A DNA stretch of 64,000 nucleotides from Rhodococcus rhodnii (GTDB lineage Bacteria > Actinomycetota > Actinomycetes > Mycobacteriales > Pseudonocardiaceae). This document shows, piece by piece, positions 17,418 through 26,562 of the stretch. The notes beneath the pieces are model-generated. The model searched no databases, had not been told where the DNA came from, and saw nothing but the letters and a program-made list of their open reading frames with translations. The stretch spans positions 248,001-312,000 of the forward strand of contig JOAA01000006.1 in the NCBI GenBank assembly GCA_000720375.1, written 5' to 3'. How positions within the stretch are numbered: position 1 is the first letter of the stretch; every line of letters begins with the position of its first letter. The position numbers were made by a program, and so were the translations under genes.

Positions 17418-17651
17418 CTTGTTACCTCATCGCGAGGTTGCCCGGGTCGTTGCCTCATGTGTGGCTGTCCGCGGGCAGCAGGCGTGGTGGTGGGGTTGGG
17501 CAGGTCTGCGATGGTGGCCAGGCGTGCGAATGCGTGGGCTAGGTCGAGGATTTCGCGTTGGATCGCGGCTGGGTTGAGCGTGGGCCCCAGCGGGTGTCGG
17601 CTTCAGCGCCTTGCCGGCGTCATCACGATGTCACCCGGTCGACACGGCTGA
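17418..17651. other. Gene-poor interval with a possible minus-strand coding remnant
   Basis: No intact gene is visible. On the minus strand a short frame (about 17418-17580) reads like a helical protein tail (NPAAIQREILDLAHAFARLA), with GC-rich third positions and no plausible start. It may be debris of a lost gene or chance. No tRNA or clear terminator was seen. Confidence 0.3.
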
Positions 17652-17694
17652 TTGACAAGAGGGGTCCCCAAGGTCCAGTCTGGGAGCGCTCCCA
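17652..17694 (+). promoter_or_regulatory. Promoter with a perfect CebR operator
   Basis: TGGGAGCGCTCCCA (17681-17694) is exactly the CebR box known from Streptomyces, where the LacI-family regulator CebR represses cellulose and cello-oligosaccharide genes. A TTGACA (17652-17657) lies 18 nt before a weak -10 (CAGTCT, 17676-17681) that the operator overlaps. The start codon of the CBM2-bearing dehydrogenase is 26 nt downstream. No cebR gene lies in the window. Confidence 0.75.
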
Positions 17695-17719
17695 GATTCC
17701 CTGCACCGTCGGAGTGGAC

Positions 17720-19207
17720 ATGTGGCGACACCATCTGGGTATGGCCGCCGCGGCAGGAGTGCTGGCCAGCCTGGTCAGCACTCCAGCGGCAGCCCAGCCG
17801 CGGCCAGCGGCGGTTCCCGGCCTGGCCGAAATCTCGGTCACCACTACGCAAGTGGCCTTCGGGCTGCGCAGACCCACGGCGATCGTGGCTCCGGACGACG
17901 GCAGTGGCCGCCTGTTCATCACTGAGAAGGCAGGCACTGTCCGCGCCTACCACCCGACGACCGGCCTGGCGGCCGACCCGATCCTGAGCATCCAGGACCG
18001 CGTCAGCCAGACCGGCAACGAACGCGGCCTGCTCGGCATCGCCGCGTCACCAGGCTTTGCCCACGACCAGACGGTGTACCTGGCGTACACCCGGGTTCCG
18101 GACAGCGCGGTCACCCTGGCGCGATATCGGCTGACCGATGGCCAGATCGAGGAGTTGTTGAACCAGGAGCACGCTACGTACTCCAACCACAACGGTGGTC
18201 ACATCGCGTTCGGCAAGGACGGCTACCTCTACTGGGGAATCGGCGACGGCGGTGACGCGGGCGATCCGTTCCGCAGTGGCCAGCGCCTGGACACGTTGCT
18301 GGGCAAGATCCTTCGGCTGGACGTCAGCCGGGCCTGTGATCCGCTGCCGTACTGCATTCCGGCGGGCAATCCGTTCGCCGGCGTTGCGGGCGCGCGAGCG
18401 GAGATCTGGGCGTACGGGCTGCGTAACCCGTGGAAGTTCTCTCTCGATCCGGCTGACGGGTCACTGTGGATCGGTGACGTCGGACAAGGCGCGTTCGAGG
18501 AGATCGACCACTTGACCGCGGGTGGCGCGAACCTGGGATGGTCCTGCCGGGAAGGTCCGCAGGTCTTCGACCCTGCCCGATGCACGCCGGGAGCCACGTA
18601 CACCGATCCGGTGTTCAGCTATCAGACCTCGGTCGAAGGGTGCTCGGTCATCGGCGGGGTCGTCTACCGCGGCTCCCGGTACGCGGACCTGGCCGCTGGC
18701 ACGTACGTGGCCTCCGACTACTGCAGCAACCCCGCCTGGGCACTGCGCAAGAACGCCGACGGCACGTACTCCCAGGCGAAGATCGGTGAGTTCCCCATCC
18801 AGCCGACCAGTTTCGGCACGTCCGCCGATGGCGAGATCTACCTGGTCAACGACCTGCCAGGACAACTGCACCAAGTCGGCTTCGCGCGCAAGGTGGACTG
18901 TTCGGTGGCCTACCGGGTGGATTCCCAGTGGGGTAACGGGTTCACCGCGTCGGTGACCGTCACCAACAACGGCACCACGGCCATCGACGGCTGGAGCTTG
19001 CGATGGACTTTCGAGAACAGCCAGCAGGTCTCGAACGGCTGGAACGCCGCGGTGCGGCAGAGCGACCAGGCTGTCTCGGCGGCCGCCGCGAACTGGAACA
19101 CGAAGATCGATCCAGGCAAGTCGGTGACGTTCGGCTTCCTCGCGTCCCACAGTGGCCTGAATCCCCCGCCGAAGTCGTTCGCCCTGAACGAATCGAGTTG
19201 CCGATGA
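17720..19207 (+). CDS. Secreted PQQ-dependent sugar dehydrogenase (GSDH family) with C-terminal CBM2
   Basis: This is a 495-residue protein. A signal peptide (about 1-28, ending AAAQ) precedes a six-bladed glucose/sorbosone dehydrogenase propeller (about 45-390; NHNGGHIAFGKDGYLYWGIGDGGD and ELWAYGLRNPWKFS-type strands). A C-terminal carbohydrate-binding module 2 (about 393-495) begins CSVAYRVDSQWGNGF and carries the conserved tryptophans. Expected chemistry is oxidation of reducing sugars at the cellulose surface, perhaps feeding electrons to other redox enzymes; substrate is unproven. The CebR box upstream fits induction by cellobiose. ATG 17720 follows GGAG. Its stop overlaps the ATG of the GH30 gene (ATGA), so the two are translationally coupled. 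Confidence 0.88.
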   Translation: MWRHHLGMAAAAGVLASLVSTPAAAQPRPAAVPGLAEISVTTTQVAFGLRRPTAIVAPDDGSGRLFITEKAGTVRAYHPTTGLAADPILSIQDRVSQTGNERGLLGIAASPGFAHDQTVYLAYTRVPDSAVTLARYRLTDGQIEELLNQEHATYSNHNGGHIAFGKDGYLYWGIGDGGDAGDPFRSGQRLDTLLGKILRLDVSRACDPLPYCIPAGNPFAGVAGARAEIWAYGLRNPWKFSLDPADGSLWIGDVGQGAFEEIDHLTAGGANLGWSCREGPQVFDPARCTPGATYTDPVFSYQTSVEGCSVIGGVVYRGSRYADLAAGTYVASDYCSNPAWALRKNADGTYSQAKIGEFPIQPTSFGTSADGEIYLVNDLPGQLHQVGFARKVDCSVAYRVDSQWGNGFTASVTVTNNGTTAIDGWSLRWTFENSQQVSNGWNAAVRQSDQAVSAAAANWNTKIDPGKSVTFGFLASHSGLNPPPKSFALNESSCR

Positions 19208-20592
19208 GGCGCCTCCTCGCACTCATCGTCGCCGGGCTCGCCCTGTCAGTCCTGGCGATGCCCGCGGCACAGGCGCAGCCGCGTGCCGCGGGCAGCATCA
19301 CCTTCCGCCACAGCCTCCAGCCCATCGACGGATTCGGCTTCTCCCAGGCATTTCAGCGCGCGGCCCGGATACGTGGCCTGTCGCCGGGCAACCAACGTGC
19401 AGTGCTCGACCTCCTGCTCAACCGGAACACGGGCGCTGGACTGAGCATTCTGCGGCTGGGCATCGGTTCGTCCGCCGACAACGTCTACGACCACATGCGT
19501 TCCATCCAGCCGGTGGACCCCGGTGGCCCAACCGCGCCGCCGAAGTACGTGTGGGACGGCGATGACGGTGGGCAGGTGTGGTTGGCCAAGCATGCCAAGG
19601 CATACGGCGTGACTCGTTTCTACGCCGATGCTTGGAGCGCACCCGGCTACATGAAGGACAACGGCAACGACGCGAACGGCGGAACACTCTGTGGCCTGCA
19701 GGGCACGACCTGCGCCAGTGGCGACTGGCGGCAGGCCTATGCGGACTATCTGGTGCAGTACGCCCGGTTCTACGCCAACGAAGGCATCGGCATCACCGAC
19801 CTCGGGTTCACCAACGAACCTGACCTGACAACCTCCTACGCCTCCATGCGGTTCACCCTCGTGCAGGCCGTCGAGTTCGCGAAGATACTCGGTCCACGCG
19901 CCCGGCCCATGAAAGTCGCCTGCTGTGACGCGGCGGGCTGGAGCCAGCAAATCGAGTACACCGCGGCGATCGAGGCGGATCCCTTGGCGCGGGCGCAGGT
20001 TGCGACACACACGGGCCACCCGTACCGCAATCCGGTCACCGGACCGTTGCCGACCAACAAGCGGACCTGGATGTCCGAGTGGTCACCGAACGGCACCACC
20101 TGGAACGAGGCTTGGGACGACAACAGCGGGTACGACGGTTTCGCGGTGGCGCAGAACATCCACGAGACGCTGACCACTGGGCAGGCGAACGGCTACGTGT
20201 TCTGGTTCGGTGCGTCTCTCGGCGCCACCCGTGGCTTGATCCAGCTCGGTGACGGTACTGACAGCTACCGGGTTTCCAAACGGTTGTGGGCCTTGGCTTC
20301 CTACAGCCGGTTCATCCGGCCGGACGCCGTGCGTGTGCCGGCGCGGGCAGGCGACGCCGCGCTGAAGGTTTCGGCGTACCGCAACGTGGACGGCAGCCGG
20401 GTGGTCACGATCCTCAACACCGCGACCACGACCGTCAACACCGATTTCACCCTCGACGTGCCGGGCCGTCCGACCGCTTACGTCACAGACACCACGCGTT
20501 CCATGTCGGCGACCGATACTGTTCAGGTACGAGGCCGGACACTCTCCGCGAACCTCGCTCCCCGATCGCTGACCACAGTGGTGCTGCGCTGA
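19204..20592 (+). CDS. Secreted GH30 endo-glycanase
   Basis: This 462-residue protein has a signal peptide (1-26, ending AQA) and a GH30 (beta/alpha)8 barrel plus side beta-domain. Catalytic residues are the acid/base E205 (GFTNEPD) and the nucleophile E292 (WMSEWSPN). The family covers glucuronoxylanases, beta-1,6-galactanases and glucosylceramidases; I cannot settle the subfamily from sequence. It is coupled to the CBM2 dehydrogenase by a 4-nt ATGA overlap and presumably shares its CebR control, which hints at a plant cell-wall substrate. Confidence 0.85.
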   Translation: MRRLLALIVAGLALSVLAMPAAQAQPRAAGSITFRHSLQPIDGFGFSQAFQRAARIRGLSPGNQRAVLDLLLNRNTGAGLSILRLGIGSSADNVYDHMRSIQPVDPGGPTAPPKYVWDGDDGGQVWLAKHAKAYGVTRFYADAWSAPGYMKDNGNDANGGTLCGLQGTTCASGDWRQAYADYLVQYARFYANEGIGITDLGFTNEPDLTTSYASMRFTLVQAVEFAKILGPRARPMKVACCDAAGWSQQIEYTAAIEADPLARAQVATHTGHPYRNPVTGPLPTNKRTWMSEWSPNGTTWNEAWDDNSGYDGFAVAQNIHETLTTGQANGYVFWFGASLGATRGLIQLGDGTDSYRVSKRLWALASYSRFIRPDAVRVPARAGDAALKVSAYRNVDGSRVVTILNTATTTVNTDFTLDVPGRPTAYVTDTTRSMSATDTVQVRGRTLSANLAPRSLTTVVLR

Positions 20593-20613
20593 GGCGTTGC
20601 GGAAAATAGCGCG

Positions 20614-21162
20614 GTGAACTTGGCACCATTGGACCCCGACCGGGTCGGCTGGACCGGCGGGATCGAATCGATCACGCTGGACGGCACCCGGTACTTCTTC
20701 GGGTTCGACTACAGCAGCGACCTGGTCCTCTCCCCTCTGATCGAGGACCAGGCAACGATGGCGGCGTACGCGGCGAAGTACATGGCGCAGCGCGACGGCA
20801 CCCATGACGAGGCCTATTGGGCGGAACTCGTCACCGACGCGGTGGACGGTTCCGATCTGACCGAACCGGACGACCGTGACTTCTCCACCGACGACCTGCG
20901 GTCCGGGCGGACGACCTATCACCTGCGTTACCTGCTGGGCGCGGCGAGCTCGTGGAATACCGACATGTTCGAGGACGACGAGGTCGTCGCCGCCTTGAAG
21001 CGCCTTGAACTCGATCCGGACGAGGAGTGGGAGTCCGTCGACCGCTGCATGGAACTGACCGGTCCGGACGCGGAACTGGTGGTGTCCCGGTACTTCGGGT
21101 CGCTCGCGGCGAACCTGCAGGGAAACTGGCGGACCGTGTTCGCGCCCTTGATCGACCGGTGA
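20614..21162 (+). CDS. Hypothetical acidic cytoplasmic protein
   Basis: This 182-residue protein has no signal peptide or membrane segment, is strongly acidic and is rich in aromatic residues (GIESITLDGTRYFFGFDYSSD). I recognise no domain. The GTG start at 20614 lies 21 nt after the GH30 stop with a GGAAAA purine stretch upstream, so it may be read through from that operon. A strong bidirectional terminator follows at 21170-21194. Real coding is supported by length, high GC at third positions and the terminator placement. Confidence 0.65.
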   Translation: MNLAPLDPDRVGWTGGIESITLDGTRYFFGFDYSSDLVLSPLIEDQATMAAYAAKYMAQRDGTHDEAYWAELVTDAVDGSDLTEPDDRDFSTDDLRSGRTTYHLRYLLGAASSWNTDMFEDDEVVAALKRLELDPDEEWESVDRCMELTGPDAELVVSRYFGSLAANLQGNWRTVFAPLIDR

Positions 21163-21169
21163 CTGACGA

Positions 21170-21194
21170 AGGGCGGTGAGTGACTCACCGCCCT
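21170..21194. terminator. Bidirectional terminator hairpin
   Basis: AGGGCGGTGAGT (21170-21181) and ACTCACCGCCCT (21183-21194) are perfect 12-nt arms around one base. They sit between the convergent stops at 21162 and 21201, so the hairpin can serve both genes. Confidence 0.8.
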
Positions 21195-21200
21195 GTCGCC

Positions 21201-22046
21201 TCAATATCCGTACCGGCTCTTCAGATGCCGCCAGAAGTCGCGGAACATCCACTTGTCGAACTCGGTGATCTGCGCGGCGCTGCCCGCCTTCATCAGGAAG
21301 CAGCAGACACCCGTCGGCGTCCAGTCGTAGAAGTCGTCAAGACCGAACGAATGGCCGATCTCGTGCAACAGGATGTGAATGTTGTCGTTGTTGAGCGAGT
21401 TCACGTAGTACTCGCTGCCGATCCGCTGACCCCAATCGCCACCGAAACCACCGCCCAAACCGGCGGTCAGCCACAGCGACATGTCATAGTGCCGCGCGAC
21501 TCCGCCAGGGCAGCGCGGGTAATTGCCGCTCTGGTTGAAGAACCGGCCACATTCGGGAGCGCACTGCGGTGCGTTCTCGTTGATGTTGCCCACGTAGATG
21601 TCGACGGAACTGTCCGACCACTGCAGAGTGCTGCGGTTGCGTACGGCCCAGCCGACGACTTTCAGCGGAACCTCGCGGTACGGCCAGTTGTTGTAGCCTT
21701 GGCCGTTCTCCAGCTGGACGTCCATCCACTTCTTGAACTGCCGGGCCAGTGCCGCGTGGATCCGGTCGCGCAGGGCCGCGGTCACCGGCTGGTTGGAGTC
21801 CCACCGCACGCAGTAGTTGATGTATCCACGGTTGGCCATGATCTGGTCCCAGCCGTAGTTCCGGAATCCGTACAGGTTCGGATACGTGGTCTCGACGTGC
21901 CGCCAGACCTCGTCGATCGGCCGGACGAGGTTCGCCGGTGGGTTCCACTGGTCCGCCGCGTTCGCGGCGGGCGCCGACACCATCGAGAACATGGACACCG
22001 TGGCCGCGACCGCGGCCAGCAGGGCGGTGCCCCTTCGTCGTTTCAT
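21201..22046 (-). CDS. Secreted zinc metallopeptidase-like protein (metzincin-type motif)
   Basis: This 281-residue protein has a signal peptide (about 1-31, ending ANAA) and a mature domain carrying H228-E-I-G-H232-S-F-G235-L-D-D238. This is the HExxHxxGxxD signature in which the third ligand is Asp. Six or more cysteines suggest disulfides, as expected outside the cell. ATG 22046 is chosen because GGAGGAG lies just upstream and the signal peptide starts there. It does not match a named peptidase family that I recognise. In the context of polysaccharide hydrolases it may attack plant cell-wall glycoproteins; this is inference. The GH127 pseudogene lies just upstream on the same strand. Confidence 0.75.
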   Translation of the reverse strand: MKRRRGTALLAAVAATVSMFSMVSAPAANAADQWNPPANLVRPIDEVWRHVETTYPNLYGFRNYGWDQIMANRGYINYCVRWDSNQPVTAALRDRIHAALARQFKKWMDVQLENGQGYNNWPYREVPLKVVGWAVRNRSTLQWSDSSVDIYVGNINENAPQCAPECGRFFNQSGNYPRCPGGVARHYDMSLWLTAGLGGGFGGDWGQRIGSEYYVNSLNNDNIHILLHEIGHSFGLDDFYDWTPTGVCCFLMKAGSAAQITEFDKWMFRDFWRHLKSRYGY

Positions 22047-22063
22047 TCTTCTCCTCCTATCCC

Positions 22064-22526
22064 TTATGGGGCAGCGGAGCCGATCCGCCAGTACACCGTG
22101 TACCGCTGGCCGTGCATGGCGTAGAACGGCAGCAGGTTCACCGGCCCGGTACTCGCTGTCGCGGTGAACTGCAACGGTGTGCTCGTGGTCCGGATCGAGG
22201 CCGGATTCAGGGTGGGCATTGTGGACGGATTCGTCGTGCCGTTGATGCGGATCCGTGCATTCGACGTCCACGACGGGATTCTCAGCTTCCGTGTGGTCTG
22301 GCCGGATCCGGTGAAGGTCAGCCTTGTCGACGGCGACTCCGGGAACCGCGTCTCCTGCCGGTGCCGTGACAGCACGTGTTCTGCCGCTGGGTCAGGGTGA
22401 GCCGGTCGTTGCGCCGCTTCGCCACGCCGCCATGCCTGTGAGCACGGCCAGCGCCTGAGCGTTACCGGCCAGCGTGTGCATGTCCAGGGTGTTGCCGAGT
22501 ACGGTTCTACGGCTGACTTCAGCCAT
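22064..22526 (-). pseudogene. GH127/DUF1680 beta-L-arabinofuranosidase pseudogene, heavily deleted
   Basis: Pieces of a secreted DUF1680 enzyme are recognisable in order. LDMHTLAGNAQALAVLTGMAAW comes from the helical barrel (written here in two parts: LDMHTLAGNAQ, ALAVLTGMAAW). A frameshift follows into RNDRLTLTQRQ and NTCCHGTG, the family's Cys-Cys active-site motif. Then come LRIPSWTSNARIRING and the terminal FYAMHGQRYTVYWR. Most of the roughly 600-residue catalytic domain is missing and at least one frame change is needed, so it cannot work. It begins at the end of the 1337-residue hydrolase gene (8-nt overlap), suggesting the two were once an arabinoside-degrading operon. Confidence 0.7.
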
Positions 22527-25500
22527 TGGCTTTCACCTCCACGTTCGCCTGTGCGATCAGTGATGTGCCGGGAACTTGGCCAGTCACGGTGAAGGTCCCT
22601 GGTTGTGCGTAACGCGACGGATCGACAGCAGCCCACGTCACCGACGTGGTGACGTTGTCACGTGAGCCGTCGTTGAAGGTCGCTGTGACGGTCGGCGGCA
22701 GCGCAGGTGCCACACCGACGGTGGTCACGATGTTCTCGGGTTCGATGAACGTGATGCTGACTTGGTTGGTCGACCGCACCCAAACCGTTGCCGACGCGGG
22801 CACGCCGGTGCCGTCCACAATGCCCTGAACGGCGAAACTCGTGCCTCCCGTGCCGACTTGGGCGGGATCGATGGGCTGCCACGTGACCTGGGAATCGAGA
22901 CGCGCGCCGCTGGCGTAGATCTTGGTCGCCTTGGCGGGCAGCGTCGGCACCTGCCCCACTAGCGTCGGCTGGTGCACGGGCCTGAGCGAAGCCGGAGTCT
23001 CCGCCAGTGCTTTGAACTCGACCAGGCCAACGGATCCGGCACCGGAGGTGAGCACTGCCCGTAGCCTTGTCGTTGTCACACCTGGGAAAGAGGCGTTGTT
23101 GAACTGGTTGACGGTCACGGGGTAGGAACTCGGGATGTCGACGTACGAGGAACCGTTCCAGTACTGGAGTTTCCAGGCGCTCGGCACCCGCACTCCCCCG
23201 CCGTCATCGAAGAAGTAGAGCGCGGCGGCATTCAGTCGTTGCGGCTGTGCCCACATGAGTTCGGCCCACTGCTGCCCGGTCTCCGGCCACGTGCCCCACC
23301 TTGGGCTGTCGTTCGAGCTTCCGGGATCGACCCCGTCGTTCAACGCCGCCACGCTTTCCCACGAGGACGTGTACGAGGCGGACGGTGTCGCCGACGGAGC
23401 GAGGTTGAACGCGGAGCCTTGTGTGACAGTCAAAGTCACCTGGGATGAGGACGACACGGCACCATCACTGGCCGTCAATCGAAGGGTGTACGTGCCAGTG
23501 GCGCTGAAGGACGCCAAGGTGGTGGCCGAGTTGGGCGTGCCGAAGACGACGTTGCCAGGACCGTTCACTTTGGACCACGTCGAGGTCAACGTGCCGGACG
23601 GAAGGGTGTCATCCTTGACCTTGCCGAGCAATCTCGCCTGTCCTGGCTGGTTGAAGGCCGGATCGCGCCTCGCAAGGACATAGGGCGCTGTGTTGGTGGC
23701 CGCCGGTGGACTGCCGGTGGCGAAGAGCTTCACCTCGGTCAGCCCGGTTTTCAGCCCGGGCTGGTGCGTCATCACCACCCGGACCCGCTGTGCGGTGATC
23801 GCGGGGAACTGCACCCGGTTGTAGTTGGATCTGGGCACTGCCGGTGTCTTGTGGCCTGGCAGCGTCACCCATGTACTTCCGTTGAGGTATTGGACCTGGT
23901 ACATGGCGGGTTCGGCGTACCCGGCCCTGTCATTACCGAAATGCACGCGGGCTTCGTCGAACTTCTTGGCAGCGCCCAGGTCGAGTTCGTAGTAGTCCTG
24001 CGCGTTCGGCGATCCTTTGCTGCCCCAGAACGGTTCGTTGATCGTGAAGCCGTCCACCGCGGCCGCTGTTGTCGTTCCGGTGGCCGTGTACGACCCCGAC
24101 GCGGTGGCGCCGGCTGCCAGGTTCGGGCTGTTCGGCTGCAGGTTCACACCGGCCTTGGCGAACACGTCGACCATCCGGGGATCGGTGTGCACGACCTGGC
24201 CGGGCGTCTGCATCCCGCTCACGGACACGCTGTGCAGCACGGTTCCCGCTTGCCCGGGGAACGTCACCGCGCCGGTCCGTGGATCCCAGATCGCATGGGT
24301 CAGACGGTCGATCGTGACGGCCCGGTTTCCGTTGACGTAGACCGAATATCCCTCGGGAACACCCGGGTAGCGGGTGATCCCGTCAGCAGGGTCGTCCCAG
24401 ACGATGGTCAGGTTGTTGTTGCGATACCGCAGGTTGTTGACCGTGAAATGGGACCAGCCGATGTTGATCGGGGACAGCTCGACCTTGTCGTCGTTGCGTG
24501 GCCGCAGGCCCATCGCGTCCTCGACGACCGTCCAGTTGCTGCTGCCCAGTGTCGTGTGGTGGATCCACGAGCGGTAGTCGATCGTCTTGGTGGCGGCGTT
24601 CCAGTCGGCCCAGAACTCGTTGGAGTCAGGCCACCGGGTGTCGCCGCCGATGTACTGCGCCCACGCGTTCCAGTACAGCAGTTTCTTGTACATCTCCGTG
24701 GTGACGTACGAGGTCGGGTAATTGCGCAGGGCCGAGGACAGCAGCCGGAACTGCACGGTCGAGTTGATCTGCGAGAAGTTGTTGGTACCGGGCTTGCCCG
24801 CGGCCGCCGCGGCGGCTTTGTCCCGCTGGTTGGCCGTGTAGAACGGGAAGATCGGGTATTCCTTCTCGTCGGCCAGCAACCGCAGCGCTTCCCGGTACTG
24901 CGCGGTGTTCGGCATCAGGCCGACCGAGTACGGGTAGAAGTTGTTGATCTCCTTCCACGGCACCAACGAGTTGGTCGCCACATGCCTGTGCTGCAACACC
25001 TGTGCCTGCTGGTTCCACAGGACGTCCACGACAGCCTGCTGAACACGAGCAGCGATGGCACGCATCTCGTTGGCCTTCGCGGTGTTGCCGACCGTCTCGT
25101 AAGCCTGCGCCGCGGCCAAAGCGTTGCTGTAGACGTACGCGGACTCGGTGCGGTCCAGGCGTCCGTCACGCCAGTGGAACGAAACCGCGTCGGCATCGTT
25201 GCCGGTCAGCGCACCCCAGTCGTACTCGATCAGGTTGTTGCGGTCCTGGTCGTAGAAGTCCAGCTGCCCCTTGACATCCTGCTCGGCGTAGCGGGCGAGA
25301 TTGCCCGCGATCGCCGGCTGCCCGCCGTGGATCTGGTAGCTACGCCATGCTGCCTCGGAGATGTACTGCGTGTAGCTGTTGCTCCAGTTCTCCGGATCGC
25401 CGGGATTGTCGGTGTACCGGCGGTTACGGGAGACCTCACCGGCAGAGACCCACGGCCCGAACGAGTACATGGGATTGCGTAAGTACTTCAGGTCGTCGAC

Positions 25501-26532
25501 GAACATCGGCACGGTCAGCACGATCGCGTTGTTGTATCCCAGCGCGCCTTCGACCGATGTGGGGAACTGGAAGTCGTTGCCGGGGATGTCCGCGTCGAGG
25601 TAGTTGAAGCGCATCAGCCACCAGCGGTAGTAGATGTGCTTCTTGATCGCCGGGTCCGGGACGTCGAAGTACGGCACATTGTCCGCCCACCAACGGTTGT
25701 AGGCACGCACGTGGGTGGCGTGGGCCGCGGCGGGAGTCGCGTCCCGGTAGGACTGGTACTCGGTCAGCGACGCCGGGATCTCCTCGGTCACGAACCCCAT
25801 GACGACCTTGGTCTGTACACTTTGGCCTGCCGGGACGGTGATCGAGCGGGTCAGATCGGTGCCGCTGACCGTGAACCCGTCTCCGGCCAGCCTGGGGAAC
25901 ACCGTGGTGAGCTTGTTCTTCGCGTCCACGATCCCGGTGAGCTCGTTGCCTTCCACGGTCTGGGTGTACGGCGAGCTGGCCCGCAACTGCAGGGTCTGCT
26001 GACTGCTCCCGGTGTTGGTGACAGTGAGGTTGGTGACCGCGGCATTGTTGTGCGTGATGAACTTCAGGGCCTCAACCCGGAGGGAACCACTGGTGTACAA
26101 GCCTTTCCAGTAGCTCGGTGCCTGCACGCGCTGGGCGGCGTTCTCGGTGAACGTGCCAGGGCTCAGGCTGATCGAGTACGCGCCGCGGTTGTCGATGCTT
26201 TCCCAGTAGGCGACCTGACCGCCGAATCCGATCACGGCAGGATCGTGCGTCTTCATGAACACGGCACGACCCCGGGTCATCAACCAGGTACCGGCGGGAT
26301 CGTTGCCCTGCCGGGCAAGCAACCGGTCCATCCAGAAGTCGGTGCCCTGGCTCTCCCGGTCGTAGATGGCCCGCATCATGTCGTTCGTGGTGTACGCGAC
26401 CGGCGGCTGAGCAACGGCAGGCCCCGTGAAGCTCGGGTAACCGATGGTCTGTGCCGCGGTCACGGGCACTGCCAAGGACAGTCCGAATGCGACCAACGCG
26501 GTCACGGCGGCTGATCTGCGCATACGCATCAC
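22519..26532 (-). CDS. Large secreted multidomain glycoside hydrolase, (alpha/alpha)6 type, with F5/8C and Ig-like modules
   Basis: This is a 1337-residue protein. A signal peptide (about 1-27) is followed by a catalytic part (about 30-800) with a beta-sandwich and an (alpha/alpha)6 barrel resembling MGH1/GH63-like hydrolases (YYRWWLMRFNYLDAD, RTESAYVYSNALAAAQAYE, YIGGDTRWPDSNEFWADWN). Then come a discoidin/F5-8C module (about 840-985), a PKD/Ig-like domain (about 990-1080), a second F5/8C module (about 1085-1200) and two Ig-like group 4 domains at the C terminus. I cannot assign a CAZy family with confidence. Its promoter carries the same operator as the GH127 operon, so it probably acts on arabinose-containing glycans. 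The catalytic acid and base were not assigned. Confidence 0.8.
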   Translation of the reverse strand: MMRMRRSAAVTALVAFGLSLAVPVTAAQTIGYPSFTGPAVAQPPVAYTTNDMMRAIYDRESQGTDFWMDRLLARQGNDPAGTWLMTRGRAVFMKTHDPAVIGFGGQVAYWESIDNRGAYSISLSPGTFTENAAQRVQAPSYWKGLYTSGSLRVEALKFITHNNAAVTNLTVTNTGSSQQTLQLRASSPYTQTVEGNELTGIVDAKNKLTTVFPRLAGDGFTVSGTDLTRSITVPAGQSVQTKVVMGFVTEEIPASLTEYQSYRDATPAAAHATHVRAYNRWWADNVPYFDVPDPAIKKHIYYRWWLMRFNYLDADIPGNDFQFPTSVEGALGYNNAIVLTVPMFVDDLKYLRNPMYSFGPWVSAGEVSRNRRYTDNPGDPENWSNSYTQYISEAAWRSYQIHGGQPAIAGNLARYAEQDVKGQLDFYDQDRNNLIEYDWGALTGNDADAVSFHWRDGRLDRTESAYVYSNALAAAQAYETVGNTAKANEMRAIAARVQQAVVDVLWNQQAQVLQHRHVATNSLVPWKEINNFYPYSVGLMPNTAQYREALRLLADEKEYPIFPFYTANQRDKAAAAAAGKPGTNNFSQINSTVQFRLLSSALRNYPTSYVTTEMYKKLLYWNAWAQYIGGDTRWPDSNEFWADWNAATKTIDYRSWIHHTTLGSSNWTVVEDAMGLRPRNDDKVELSPINIGWSHFTVNNLRYRNNNLTIVWDDPADGITRYPGVPEGYSVYVNGNRAVTIDRLTHAIWDPRTGAVTFPGQAGTVLHSVSVSGMQTPGQVVHTDPRMVDVFAKAGVNLQPNSPNLAAGATASGSYTATGTTTAAAVDGFTINEPFWGSKGSPNAQDYYELDLGAAKKFDEARVHFGNDRAGYAEPAMYQVQYLNGSTWVTLPGHKTPAVPRSNYNRVQFPAITAQRVRVVMTHQPGLKTGLTEVKLFATGSPPAATNTAPYVLARRDPAFNQPGQARLLGKVKDDTLPSGTLTSTWSKVNGPGNVVFGTPNSATTLASFSATGTYTLRLTASDGAVSSSSQVTLTVTQGSAFNLAPSATPSASYTSSWESVAALNDGVDPGSSNDSPRWGTWPETGQQWAELMWAQPQRLNAAALYFFDDGGGVRVPSAWKLQYWNGSSYVDIPSSYPVTVNQFNNASFPGVTTTRLRAVLTSGAGSVGLVEFKALAETPASLRPVHQPTLVGQVPTLPAKATKIYASGARLDSQVTWQPIDPAQVGTGGTSFAVQGIVDGTGVPASATVWVRSTNQVSITFIEPENIVTTVGVAPALPPTVTATFNDGSRDNVTTSVTWAAVDPSRYAQPGTFTVTGQVPGTSLIAQANVEVKANG

Positions 26533-26562
26533 TTCCCGAAGGCAGGGCGGGATTTGCGAGTG

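Noticed and set aside
17418..17640. A short minus-strand gene fragment
   Set aside because: Helical-looking residues are present but there is no start, no recognisable family and no length; reported only as a gene-poor interval.
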